A stretch of DNA of 64,000 nucleotides from Polynucleobacter wuianus. GTDB lineage: Bacteria; Pseudomonadota; Gammaproteobacteria; Burkholderiales; Burkholderiaceae. The stretch covers positions 2,108,001-2,172,000 of the forward strand of contig NZ_CP015922.1 in assembly GCF_001659725.1 (NCBI RefSeq). The letters run 5' to 3'. This document shows, in pieces, positions 53,708 through 61,802 of the stretch. Position 1 is the first letter of the stretch; every line of letters begins with the position of its first letter. Below the pieces are notes generated by a model that made no database searches, was not told where the DNA came from, and was given only the letters and a program-made list of their open reading frames with translations. Made by a program: the position numbers and the translations under genes.

Positions 53708-54526
53708 ATCTAAGTTATCTGCGATTGCCAAAACCGCATCAGCCTGATTCAAAGAATAGAAATGCAAGCCTGGTGCACCAGCAGTCAAAAGCTGATCACA
53801 TAAATCCGTAACCACCTCTTCACCAAACGCACGAATAGAATCAATGTCGTCACCATAAGACTGAAGACGCAAACGAATCCAACGCGGAATCTCGGCGCCA
53901 CAAGCGTCTGAAAAACGTAGCAACTGAGTGCTATTGGTAATCGGCATAATCCCGGCAATGATTGGCTGAGTAACGCCTAAGTCATAAGCCTCATCTACAA
54001 AACGAAAGTAGGCATCACTGTTGTAGAAATACTGAGTCACAGCAGAATTGGCGCCGGCCTTCATTTTTTGCGCAAAGAAATCAATATCGCTTGCAGGCGA
54101 CTTTGCCTGCGGATGAGTCTCAGGGTAAGCAGCCACGTCAATATGAAACCAGTTACCTGTTTCAGATCGAATAAATGCTACTAACTCATTGGCATGATGA
54201 AACTCACCATACTGGCCCATGCCAGAGGGCAGGTCGCCACGCAAAGCAACAATCCGCTTTACGCCTATCGCTTGATACTGCTTCAACATTTCCCTCACGC
54301 TGTCACGTGAGCTACCAACACAAGATAAGTGAGGAGCAACTGCAGCACCTGCCGCATGAATATCGCTCACCACTTTTAATGTGCCAGACTGAGTAGAGCC
54401 GCCAGCACCAAAAGTCACGGAATAAAACGAGGGCTTGAGGGTTTCGCTAAAACGCTCACGCACGAGATGCAACTTATTCTCACCTTCAGGTGTTTTTGGA
54501 GGAAAGAACTCGACGCTTAATTCCAT
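53696..54526 (-). CDS. metF: 5,10-methylenetetrahydrofolate reductase
   Basis: FAD-dependent reductase making 5-methyl-THF for MetH. The 276-residue protein starts with SVEFFPPKTPEGENKL and shows SVTFGAGGSTQSGTL near residue 37, HLSCVGSSRDSV near residue 66, LRGDLPSGM near residue 96, and the TQYFYN segment near residue 165. It lies 30 bases downstream of ahcY, so it probably shares its transcript and SAH-responsive control. Its product is the methyl donor for the split metH in this window. Confidence 0.96.
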   Translation of the reverse strand: MELSVEFFPPKTPEGENKLHLVRERFSETLKPSFYSVTFGAGGSTQSGTLKVVSDIHAAGAAVAPHLSCVGSSRDSVREMLKQYQAIGVKRIVALRGDLPSGMGQYGEFHHANELVAFIRSETGNWFHIDVAAYPETHPQAKSPASDIDFFAQKMKAGANSAVTQYFYNSDAYFRFVDEAYDLGVTQPIIAGIMPITNSTQLLRFSDACGAEIPRWIRLRLQSYGDDIDSIRAFGEEVVTDLCDQLLTAGAPGLHFYSLNQADAVLAIADNLDLTK

Positions 54527-54556
54527 GATCTTGGGCCTAAATATTTATTGAATGAA

Positions 54557-56002
54557 TTAATAGCGATAGTGATCAGCCTTATATGGGCCTTCCTTCGTTA
54601 CGCCAATATAAGAAGCTTGCTGATCAGTCAATTCCGTCAACTGTGCATTGAGCTTCTTCAACTGCAAGCGTGCAACTTTCTCATCCAAATGCTTAGGTAA
54701 TGTGTAAACACCAATTGGGTATTTATTTGTGCCTACTGCATTCCATAATTCAATTTGTGCAATCACTTGGTTTGCAAATGAAGAGCTCATCACATATGAA
54801 GGATGGCCTGTACCGCAACCCAGATTCACCAAGCGGCCCTTAGCCAAAATGATGATGCGCTTCTCTGGCTGACCATTGCTTGCCGGAAAAATGACATGGT
54901 CAACTTGTGGCTTGATCTCTTCCCACTTGTACTTTTCGATGCCCGCAACATCAATCTCATTATCAAAGTGACCGATATTACAAACAATGGCTTGGTCTTT
55001 CATCTTGGCCATATGATCATGAGTGATTACATGATAGTTACCAGTTGCTGAAACGAAGATATCGGCTTTATCAGCGGCGTAATCCATCGTTACAACACGG
55101 TAGCCTTCCATCGCAGCTTGTAATGCGCAAATTGGATCGACTTCAGTTACCCAAACTTGAGCAGACAAGGCACGTAATGCTTGTGCAGAGCCCTTGCCTA
55201 CATCGCCGTAACCACAAACTACTGCAACCTTACCAGCGATCATTACATCAGTAGCGCGCTTAATTGCATCAACCAAAGATTCACGGCAACCATAAAGATT
55301 GTCGAACTTACTTTTGGTTACAGAATCATTAACGTTAATTGCCGGGAACTTTAACTCATCCTTAGCAAACATCTGATACAAGCGATGCACACCAGTGGTG
55401 GTTTCTTCAGTAACGCCTTTTACTTTTTCTAAACGGGTTGAATACCAAGTTGGATCTTGTGCCAATTTTTTCTTAATGGCAGAGAATAAAATCGTCTCTT
55501 CTTCGCTAGTTGGATGATTCAAGCAGGCTTGATCCTTTTCAGCGCGAGCGCCAAGGTGTAACAACAAAGTCGCATCGCCGCCATCATCCAAAATCATATT
55601 TGTAAATCCACCATCAGCCCATTCAAAAATGCGATGGGTAAAGTCCCAGTATTGCTCAAGGGTTTCACCTTTGATTGCATAGACCGGTGTGCCATTAGCA
55701 GCGATTGCTGCAGCAGCATGGTCTTGGGTTGAGAAAATATTGCAAGATGCCCATTGCACTTCAGCACCAAGCGCCTCGAGAGTCTCAATTAGCACTGCAG
55801 TTTGAATGGTCATGTGCAATGAACCGGTGATGCGCGCACCACGTAATGGCTGTTGTGCAGCAAACTCATCGCGAATTGCGATCAAGCCAGGCATCTCAGT
55901 TTCAGCAATCGCAATTTCTTTGCGGCCAAAGTCAGCCAAAGAAATATCTGCAATTGCGCAACGAGTTGCAACAAAGTTATTTAAGTCAGAAACGGTATTC
56001 AT
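54557..56002 (-). CDS. ahcY: Adenosylhomocysteinase
   Basis: NAD-dependent enzyme that splits S-adenosylhomocysteine, the inhibitory product of all SAM methyltransferases, into adenosine and homocysteine. The 481-residue protein starts MNTVSDLNNF; seen are RITGSLHMTIQTAVLIETL near residue 56, the NAD loop AVVCGYGDVGKGSAQAL near residue 265, and the C-terminal KADHYRY. The ATG at 56002 is chosen over an in-frame upstream start because a GGAG box sits five bases ahead of it. That box is covered by a hairpin, and an SAH riboswitch lies just upstream. Confidence 0.98.
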   Translation of the reverse strand: MNTVSDLNNFVATRCAIADISLADFGRKEIAIAETEMPGLIAIRDEFAAQQPLRGARITGSLHMTIQTAVLIETLEALGAEVQWASCNIFSTQDHAAAAIAANGTPVYAIKGETLEQYWDFTHRIFEWADGGFTNMILDDGGDATLLLHLGARAEKDQACLNHPTSEEETILFSAIKKKLAQDPTWYSTRLEKVKGVTEETTTGVHRLYQMFAKDELKFPAINVNDSVTKSKFDNLYGCRESLVDAIKRATDVMIAGKVAVVCGYGDVGKGSAQALRALSAQVWVTEVDPICALQAAMEGYRVVTMDYAADKADIFVSATGNYHVITHDHMAKMKDQAIVCNIGHFDNEIDVAGIEKYKWEEIKPQVDHVIFPASNGQPEKRIIILAKGRLVNLGCGTGHPSYVMSSSFANQVIAQIELWNAVGTNKYPIGVYTLPKHLDEKVARLQLKKLNAQLTELTDQQASYIGVTKEGPYKADHYRY

Positions 56003-56007
56003 TAATG

Positions 56008-56036
56008 CTCCAGCTAAATACGATCCAATGCTGGAG
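56008..56036 (-). promoter_or_regulatory. Hairpin sequestering the ahcY ribosome binding site
   Basis: A 7-base perfect stem (CTCCAGC / GCTGGAG on the mRNA) with a 15-base loop holds the GGAG Shine-Dalgarno sequence in its 3' arm, five bases from the ahcY ATG. With the hairpin closed ribosomes cannot bind. It probably serves as the expression platform of the upstream SAH riboswitch. Confidence 0.75.
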
Positions 56037-56042
56037 TGCAAA

Positions 56043-56073
56043 CTCGCTAGCCGTTGAATCATGGGTTAGCGAG
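56043..56073 (-). promoter_or_regulatory. Switching hairpin between SAH aptamer and ahcY
   Basis: On the mRNA, CTCGCTA pairs with TAGCGAG (7 bp, two more pairs after one mismatch). Its 5' arm shares three bases with the last strand of the aptamer (CGCGCTC), so aptamer and hairpin may form in turn. Inference from sequence pairing only. Confidence 0.5.
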
Positions 56074-56168
56074 CGCGGTTGCAATTAGCAAACTCCGTTT
56101 AGGAATCTACTCCCTTCAAGCCTGGGGAAATGCTGGGTCTCAACATTCCTTGCAACGCTCCTTGAAGG
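56070..56168 (-). ncRNA. S-adenosylhomocysteine (SAH) riboswitch
   Basis: The 243-base gap between metK and ahcY contains an SAH-riboswitch-like aptamer. On the mRNA strand the outer stem is CCUUCAAG (56168-56161) with CUUGAAGG (56120-56113). Inside are the conserved GAGCGUUGCAAGG and CCCCAGG segments, and after the stem comes AACCGCGCUC, whose CGCUC can pair with GAGCG as the known pseudoknot. This matches the published class found upstream of ahcY in Ralstonia and related bacteria. SAH binding turns expression on in studied cases, so ahcY (and perhaps metF) should rise when SAH accumulates. Confidence 0.88.
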
Positions 56169-56198
56169 TATGGCGTAATTGTAAACAATTACGCCATA
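56169..56198. repeat. Perfect 14-bp inverted repeat next to SAH riboswitch
   Basis: TATGGCGTAATTGT and its exact complement are separated by two bases. The repeat touches the first base of the riboswitch stem. It is not followed by a T-run on either strand, so it is not a standard terminator; it could be an operator, an RNA processing site or part of the leader. Confidence 0.7.
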
Positions 56199-56245
56199 TT
56201 TCGCCTCAATACATCTAGAAACTGCTTTTTAATGCTCTCTAGCGC

Positions 56246-57412
56246 TTACAGGCCTGCTGCGGCACGTAATGCTGCAGCCTTGTCTGTCTGTTCCCAAGTA
56301 AATTCTGGCTCCTCACGACCAAAGTGGCCATAAGCAGCAGTCTTACGATAAATTGGGCGCAAGAGGTTAAGCATCTTCACAATGCCTTTTGGACGCAGAT
56401 CAAAATGCTCGGAAACCAATTGAGCAATCTTTTCATCAGAAATCTTGCCAGTACCAAACGTGCTCACCATCACTGAAGTTGGTTTTGCTACGCCAATCGC
56501 GTAGGAAATCTGAATCAAGCACTTACTTGCCAAACCTGCAGCAACCACATTCTTCGCAACATAACGACCAGCATACGCAGCGGAGCGGTCAACCTTAGAT
56601 GGATCCTTGCCTGAGAACGCACCACCGCCATGAGGAGCCGCACCACCGTAGGTGTCCACAATAATTTTGCGGCCAGTTAAACCACAATCGCCCTGTGGGC
56701 CGCCAATGACAAATCGACCTGTTGGGTTCACCAAGAAATTAATCGCACCTTTGATCAAATGCTTTGGCAATACTGGCTTGATGATTTCTTCGATAACCGC
56801 TTCACGCAATTTTTCGAGAGAAATATCTTCATCATGCTGAGTAGACAACACAACAGTATCAATAGAGTCGGGCTTGCCATCCACATAACGCAAGGTCACC
56901 TGTGACTTTGCGTCTGGGCGCAACCATGTCAAACGACCATCGCGGCGCAATTGAGATTGACGCTCTACCAAACGGTGCGACAAGTGAATTGGCAATGGCA
57001 TGAGCTCAGAAGTCTCATCACAAGCATAACCAAACATCAAACCTTGATCACCAGCACCTTGATCTAAGCCGTCGTCATGCGCCTTATCAACACCTTGCGC
57101 AATATCTGGACTTTGCTTGTCATAAGCAACCAATACAGCGCAACCTTTGTAGTCAATGCCGTAAGCAGTATTGTCGTAACCAATTTCGCGCAAAGTGTTG
57201 CGAGCCACTTGGATGTAATCAACGTTGGCGTTGGTTGTGATTTCGCCAGCCAAAACAACTAAGCCGGTGTTACATAAAGTTTCTGCAGCAACACGAGCTG
57301 TTGGATCTTGAGCCAAGATGGCATCAAGAATCGAATCAGAAATTTGGTCTGCTACTTTATCGGGGTGACCTTCAGAGACTGACTCTGAGGTAAAGAAGTA
57401 ATCATTTGCCAT
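56246..57412 (-). CDS. metK: S-adenosylmethionine synthetase
   Basis: Makes SAM from methionine and ATP. The 388-residue protein shows SESVSEGHPDKVADQISD (residues 8-25), the GAGDQGLMFGYA motif near residue 117, and GGGAFSGKDPSKVDRSAAY near residue 258, all standard for the family. The ribosome site AAGGA lies seven bases ahead of the ATG. The 202-base upstream region is shared with a divergent acyltransferase gene and has a sigma-70-like promoter and a structured leader. ahcY and metF follow on the same strand. Confidence 0.98.
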   Translation of the reverse strand: MANDYFFTSESVSEGHPDKVADQISDSILDAILAQDPTARVAAETLCNTGLVVLAGEITTNANVDYIQVARNTLREIGYDNTAYGIDYKGCAVLVAYDKQSPDIAQGVDKAHDDGLDQGAGDQGLMFGYACDETSELMPLPIHLSHRLVERQSQLRRDGRLTWLRPDAKSQVTLRYVDGKPDSIDTVVLSTQHDEDISLEKLREAVIEEIIKPVLPKHLIKGAINFLVNPTGRFVIGGPQGDCGLTGRKIIVDTYGGAAPHGGGAFSGKDPSKVDRSAAYAGRYVAKNVVAAGLASKCLIQISYAIGVAKPTSVMVSTFGTGKISDEKIAQLVSEHFDLRPKGIVKMLNLLRPIYRKTAAYGHFGREEPEFTWEQTDKAAALRAAAGL

Positions 57413-57446
57413 TGCACATTCCTTTAAAAATTAACACGATCTATGG

Positions 57447-57517
57447 GACAACTCGACGTGCCAGGAACCACAATGGCGACGCTTTAGCAGAATTTTTGAA
57501 TCGCCCTGCAAGTTGTC
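57447..57517 (-). promoter_or_regulatory. Structured metK leader, possible cis-regulatory RNA
   Basis: On the mRNA strand a 9-bp helix GACAACUUG / CGAGUUGUC (one U-G pair) closes a 53-base interior that holds a second helix GGCGA / UCGCC (57505-57501 with 57479-57475). The element sits 34 bases ahead of the metK ATG and inside the leader predicted from the promoter at 57537-57566. I cannot match it to a SAM riboswitch class I know. Confidence 0.5.
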
Positions 57518-57536
57518 TTAACTCAGCGATCCACTA

Positions 57537-57566
57537 ATTCTATCTGAAAAGGGTGCAATTCATCAA
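57537..57566 (-). promoter_or_regulatory. Predicted sigma-70 promoter of metK
   Basis: On the minus strand TTGATG (57566-57561) and TAGAAT (57542-57537) are separated by 18 bases. Transcription would start near 57530 and give a leader of about 118 bases before metK. Confidence 0.5.
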
Positions 57567-57614
57567 GGCACACTTAAATTTGGTCTATACGGCAGCATTG
57601 AATATCATTGGGGG

Positions 57615-58478
57615 GTGCGAAAAACCCTACTAAAGATCGGCTTAAACACTATCGCTGTACTCCCCCTTGCGGCAGTGCAGGCGTTGGGCGCTCTTTTGGG
57701 TCTTCTAGCCTATATTGGCTCATCTCAATATCGCTCACTTTTTAGGCCCCAATATGAAGCGGTTGTTAATGCCCACAGTCTGCCTTTTCAACTTTGGAAA
57801 GCAGTGCGGGCATCGGGCATGTTGTTTACAGATAGCTTATGGATCTGGCGTAATCCCCAGAAAGCACTTCAGTTAGTCGAAGTACAAAACTGGGACGTGG
57901 TTGAGGAAGCGATACAAGAAGGTCATGGCCTAGTCATGTTGACACCACACCTTGGTGGCTTTGAAATTATTCCGCGAGTATTAGCGCAACATTTTCCTGC
58001 AACGATTCTGTATCGTCCTTCACGACAAGAATGGCTTAATGAAGTTGTTGAAGATGGCCGTGCTTACCCCAATATGCATTTCGTTCCAACCAATCTCAAT
58101 GGCGTTCGTCAAATGACGAGGGCGCTCACTCGTGGTGAAGCAATTGGTATTCTTCCAGACCAGGTACCGAGTGGTGGCGAAGGGGTATGGGTTCCCTTCT
58201 TCGGTCGTCCTGCTTACACAACTCCATTGCCTGCGCGACTAGCTAATCGCAATAGCACACCTTTAGTGATGTTTACGGCAAAACGTAAAGCGCTTGGGCA
58301 AGGCTGGGTAATGCAAGCAACTCGTCTAGCACCACTGTCAGATGATCCCACTCTTGCTGCCGCACAACTCAACGTCACCATTGAAAATGCAGTGCTGGTC
58401 GCCCCAGAACAATTTATCTGGTCATATAACCGCTATAAGCATCCAGCTGGTGCAGAATTGCCGCCAAGCATTCAATAG
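57615..58478 (+). CDS. Lysophospholipid / lipid A acyltransferase, LpxL family (first copy)
   Basis: Membrane-bound acyltransferase of 287 residues. It has one N-terminal hydrophobic helix (about 9-33), the catalytic HX4E motif in TPHLGGFEI near residue 113, and GILPDQVPSGGEGVWVPFFGRPAYTTP near residue 178. In E. coli LpxL and LpxM add secondary acyl chains to lipid A. The start is a GTG at 57615; no ATG gives a natural N-terminus. A second copy follows directly. The order of action of the two is unknown. Confidence 0.88.
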   Translation: MRKTLLKIGLNTIAVLPLAAVQALGALLGLLAYIGSSQYRSLFRPQYEAVVNAHSLPFQLWKAVRASGMLFTDSLWIWRNPQKALQLVEVQNWDVVEEAIQEGHGLVMLTPHLGGFEIIPRVLAQHFPATILYRPSRQEWLNEVVEDGRAYPNMHFVPTNLNGVRQMTRALTRGEAIGILPDQVPSGGEGVWVPFFGRPAYTTPLPARLANRNSTPLVMFTAKRKALGQGWVMQATRLAPLSDDPTLAAAQLNVTIENAVLVAPEQFIWSYNRYKHPAGAELPPSIQ

Positions 58479-58497
58479 AATCAACATCATTTTTGAA

Positions 58498-59397
58498 ATG
58501 GCCTGGTTATCCAACCTCTTCAATTTCTTAGCGCTCAGTTTGTTGCGCTTATTTGCCTTTCTACCCTATTCAATTAACGTATATGTAGGCTATGGCCTAG
58601 GTTGGCTAGGAGCCCATATTCCCAATAGTCGAGCTAAGGTAGTCAAAACAAATTTACGTTTGTGCTTTCCCAATCTCAGCGAAAAAGAAGTTAATGCACT
58701 AGCACTCGAGCACTGGAAATTATTTGGACGCAGCGTCTTAGAAAGAAGTCGTATCTGGCTCGGTAGTGGAAAACAAATCACCGATATCGTGACCATTGAT
58801 TCTGCGATTACCTTAGGGGATCGCAAACCACGCCTCCTCATTAACCCTCACTTTGTTGGTCTTGAGGGTGGCTTCATGGCCCTCTCCGTGCTGGCAAGCC
58901 AGCATGATTGGCCAAGGGGGGCAGGTCTTTATCAAAATATGAAGAATCCCTTTTTCAATCAAAAGATGATTGAATGGCGCAATCGTTTTGGCGGCAAATC
59001 AATTGAAAGACAAAGCCGACTAAGAGATCTCATCAGAGAAATACAAACTGGCAATTTTATTTTTATTGCGCCCGACATTGATTTAGGCCCACGTGATTCT
59101 GTCTTCGTGCCTTTCTTTGGAATTCAGACTAATACCATTACCTCCGTATCGCGCTTAGCTAGACTGAGTGGGGCTGAGGTGTGCCTGATGACTACAACAC
59201 TCAATAAAGATCGCAAAAGCTATACGTGCCATATCAGCGAACCGTTGCCAAACTTTCCTAGTGATGATGTTGAAAAAGATACTGCTCGTCTCAATCAATA
59301 CATTGAAGAGCTTGTTCGGGAAAGGCCGGCAGAGTACTATTGGGTACATAAACGCTTTAAACATCGCCCCCCTGGCGGGGCCAGCCTTTACGATTAA
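58498..59397 (+). CDS. Lysophospholipid / lipid A acyltransferase, LpxL family (second copy)
   Basis: A 299-residue relative of the preceding protein, but clearly diverged. Seen: N-terminal membrane helix (about 7-30), the HX4E motif in INPHFVGLEGGF near residue 118, and FIAPDIDLGPRDSVFVPFFGIQT near residue 194. The start ATG at 58498 is chosen because the longer frame overlaps the first copy. Both copies precede dapF. Together they may give the two late acylations of lipid A, which is inference. Confidence 0.88.
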   Translation: MAWLSNLFNFLALSLLRLFAFLPYSINVYVGYGLGWLGAHIPNSRAKVVKTNLRLCFPNLSEKEVNALALEHWKLFGRSVLERSRIWLGSGKQITDIVTIDSAITLGDRKPRLLINPHFVGLEGGFMALSVLASQHDWPRGAGLYQNMKNPFFNQKMIEWRNRFGGKSIERQSRLRDLIREIQTGNFIFIAPDIDLGPRDSVFVPFFGIQTNTITSVSRLARLSGAEVCLMTTTLNKDRKSYTCHISEPLPNFPSDDVEKDTARLNQYIEELVRERPAEYYWVHKRFKHRPPGGASLYD

Positions 59398-59406
59398 AGA
59401 GATATT

Positions 59407-60309
59407 TTGAGTACTTATCCAACTAGCGCTAGACGCAAAATTCGCTTCACCAAAATGCATGGTGCTGGCAATGATTTCATTGTGCTCAACGGGATTGATC
59501 AAGACCTCAGCAGGATTACACGTGAACAGTGGCAGTCATTGGCGCATCGCCAATTTGGCATTGGAGCAGATCAAATCCTCCTAGTAGAAAAGTCAACTAG
59601 ATCGGATGCCGATTTTAAATATCGGATCTTTAACTCAGATGGCGGCGAAGTAGAGCAATGTGGTAATGGCTCACGTTGCTTTGTACGTTTTGTATTAGAT
59701 CAGGGCTTGTCTACCAAGAACCCCTTACGCGTAGAAGTTGCACATACGGTGCTCACGCTGAAATCTCATCCGGATGGCCAGGTTGAAGTAGATATGGGCG
59801 CACCTATTTTTGAGCATAGCCAAGTTCCGTTTAATGCAAGCGGCTTGGCGAGCATGCAAGAGTTTCATGAAACCCTTTATGCCCTTCCTCTAGATCACCC
59901 TGCAACCCATGATAGTTTTGTGGGCGTTCTTTCCATGGGCAATCCTCATGCTGTTCAGGTTGTGGGCGATCTGGAAAGCGCGCCCGTCCTGACAGAAGGG
60001 TCTGAAATTGAAAAATATTCTGCATTTCCAAAAAGGGTAAATGCAGGCTACATGCAAATTGTGAATCGCAATGAAATTAAATTGCGCGTGTATGAACGAG
60101 GTGCAGGAGAAACGCTTGCTTGTGGCACAGGAGCTTGTGCAGCCGTGGTATCAGGCATTCGTAGGGGTCTACTAGACTCACCTGTAAAAGTCCGTACACG
60201 TGGCGGCGATCTTCAAATTGCCTGGGGTGGAGTAGTCAACGATGTTGCTCAGCCCGTCATCATGACCGGTCCGGCAGTCAGTGTTTTTGAGGGCGAAACA
60301 GAAATTTAA
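59407..60309 (+). CDS. dapF: Diaminopimelate epimerase
   Basis: Converts LL- to meso-diaminopimelate for peptidoglycan and lysine. The 300-residue protein has FTKMHGAGNDFIVL near the N-terminus and the two catalytic cysteines in CGNGSRCF near residue 80 and ACGTGACA near residue 240. The start is probably the TTG at 59407, preceded by an AAAGAGA box; an ATG inside the MHGAGND motif would remove conserved residues. It ends convergently with pyrE. Confidence 0.95.
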   Translation: MSTYPTSARRKIRFTKMHGAGNDFIVLNGIDQDLSRITREQWQSLAHRQFGIGADQILLVEKSTRSDADFKYRIFNSDGGEVEQCGNGSRCFVRFVLDQGLSTKNPLRVEVAHTVLTLKSHPDGQVEVDMGAPIFEHSQVPFNASGLASMQEFHETLYALPLDHPATHDSFVGVLSMGNPHAVQVVGDLESAPVLTEGSEIEKYSAFPKRVNAGYMQIVNRNEIKLRVYERGAGETLACGTGACAAVVSGIRRGLLDSPVKVRTRGGDLQIAWGGVVNDVAQPVIMTGPAVSVFEGETEI

Positions 60310-60327
60310 GAAAGATTTCTGCTTTTC

Positions 60328-60996
60328 CTAAACGCCGTATTTATCACGATAGGCTTTGACTGCTGGTAAATAATTACTTAACTGGCTATCGCTTGATGCC
60401 GTTAAGAAAGACATCAAACCAGTCAAGTTTGCAATTGAAATTACCGGCAAACCGAACTCTTGCTCAACTGCCTGCACCGCAGACTTATCGCCAATCTCGG
60501 TCGCAGTCCCAGATCTTTCCATACGATCCAAAGCAATCAATACTGCTGCAGGCTTTGCTCCCGCCTTACGTATAAGGTCTACAGACTCTCTCACTGATGT
60601 TCCCGCAGAGATAACGTCGTCCACGATGATGACCTTTCCTTTTACAGGCGCCCCAACTAAGAGGCCACCCTCACCGTGATCTTTGGCTTCTTTTCGGTTA
60701 TAGGCGTAGGGAACATTAATGCCGTTGTCTGCTAAAGCAATTGCGGTAGCAGCCGCCAAAGTTATGCCCTTATAAGCAGGGCCATAGAGCATGTCAAACT
60801 GAAGCTTAGATTCTTGTAAGGCTTTGGCGTAATAACGACCTAAGGCGCCTAAGCGAGCCCCATCATCAAATCCGCCGGCGTTAAAGAAATAAGGTGAGAG
60901 TCTGCCTGCTTTGGTTTTAAACTCCCCGAAGGACAAAACCTTTGCTTCTAAAGCAAACTGAATAAAGTTATCTTGATTTGAATTATTTGAGCTCAT
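60328..60996 (-). CDS. pyrE: Orotate phosphoribosyltransferase
   Basis: Pyrimidine synthesis enzyme joining orotate to PRPP. The 222-residue protein has LSPYFFNAGGFDDGA near residue 28, the YGPAYKGITLA loop near residue 70, NRKEAKDHGEGG near residue 100, and the PRPP motif VIIVDDVISAGTSV near residue 121. It diverges from xth with 8 bases between the starts. Confidence 0.96.
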   Translation of the reverse strand: MSSNNSNQDNFIQFALEAKVLSFGEFKTKAGRLSPYFFNAGGFDDGARLGALGRYYAKALQESKLQFDMLYGPAYKGITLAAATAIALADNGINVPYAYNRKEAKDHGEGGLLVGAPVKGKVIIVDDVISAGTSVRESVDLIRKAGAKPAAVLIALDRMERSGTATEIGDKSAVQAVEQEFGLPVISIANLTGLMSFLTASSDSQLSNYLPAVKAYRDKYGV

Positions 60997-61004
60997 AGGA
61001 CTAC

Positions 61005-61787
61005 ATGTTACGCATCATTTCCGCGAACCTCAACGGCATCCGTTCTGCAGTCAAAAAAGGCTTTCTGCCATGGGCTGTGAAGCAAAAAGCCGATTTTATT
61101 TGCATGCAAGAACTCAAGGCGCAAAGAGACGATCTTGAGGATGCCATTCTCAATCCCGATGGCATGCATGGCTTCTTTCATCACGCCGAGAAAAAGGGCT
61201 ATAGCGGCTGCGGTATTTATACCCCCCACAAGCCTGATGAAGTTCTGTACGGCTATGGCAATGAGGAGTTTGATGCTGAGGGTCGCTATGTAGAGGCACG
61301 CTTCCAAGGGCTTTCAGTGATCTCGGTATACATGCCTTCCGGCTCAAGCTCTCCCGAGCGTCAAGAAGCTAAATATCGCTATCTGGATAGTTTCTTGCCG
61401 CATCTCATCAAACTGAAAAAATCTGGCCGAGAAATCGTACTCTGTGGCGACGTCAATATTGCGCATCACGAGATTGATTTGAAAAACTGGAAAGGTAATG
61501 TCAAAAACTCTGGTTTCTTGCCTGAAGAGCGGGCATGGCTTACCAATCTCTTTGACAAAGTAGGTTACGTTGACGTGTATCGCATGCTAGAGCCTGAAGC
61601 TGGAGAGACTTGCTACACCTGGTGGAGTAATCGCGGCCAAGCTTATGCCAAGAACGTTGGCTGGCGAATTGATTATCAGATCAGCACACCAGGGATCGCT
61701 GCTACTGCGAAGACAACAGCAGTATACAAAGATGAGCGATTCTCAGATCATGCACCGCTGACTGTGGACTATAACTGGAAGCTTTAA
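61005..61787 (+). CDS. xth: Exodeoxyribonuclease III
   Basis: AP endonuclease and 3'-repair exonuclease of base excision repair, 260 residues. The Mg-binding and catalytic motifs are all visible: SANLNGIRSA at the start, MQELKAQ near residue 34, YMPSGSS near residue 108, GDVNIAHHEIDLKNWKGN near residue 148, and the SDHAPL end motif with the catalytic His. It belongs to the ExoA/Xth subgroup. It converges with the MFS gene. Confidence 0.95.
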   Translation: MLRIISANLNGIRSAVKKGFLPWAVKQKADFICMQELKAQRDDLEDAILNPDGMHGFFHHAEKKGYSGCGIYTPHKPDEVLYGYGNEEFDAEGRYVEARFQGLSVISVYMPSGSSSPERQEAKYRYLDSFLPHLIKLKKSGREIVLCGDVNIAHHEIDLKNWKGNVKNSGFLPEERAWLTNLFDKVGYVDVYRMLEPEAGETCYTWWSNRGQAYAKNVGWRIDYQISTPGIAATAKTTAVYKDERFSDHAPLTVDYNWKL

Positions 61788-61802
61788 GCAATAAAAGCAG
61801 GC

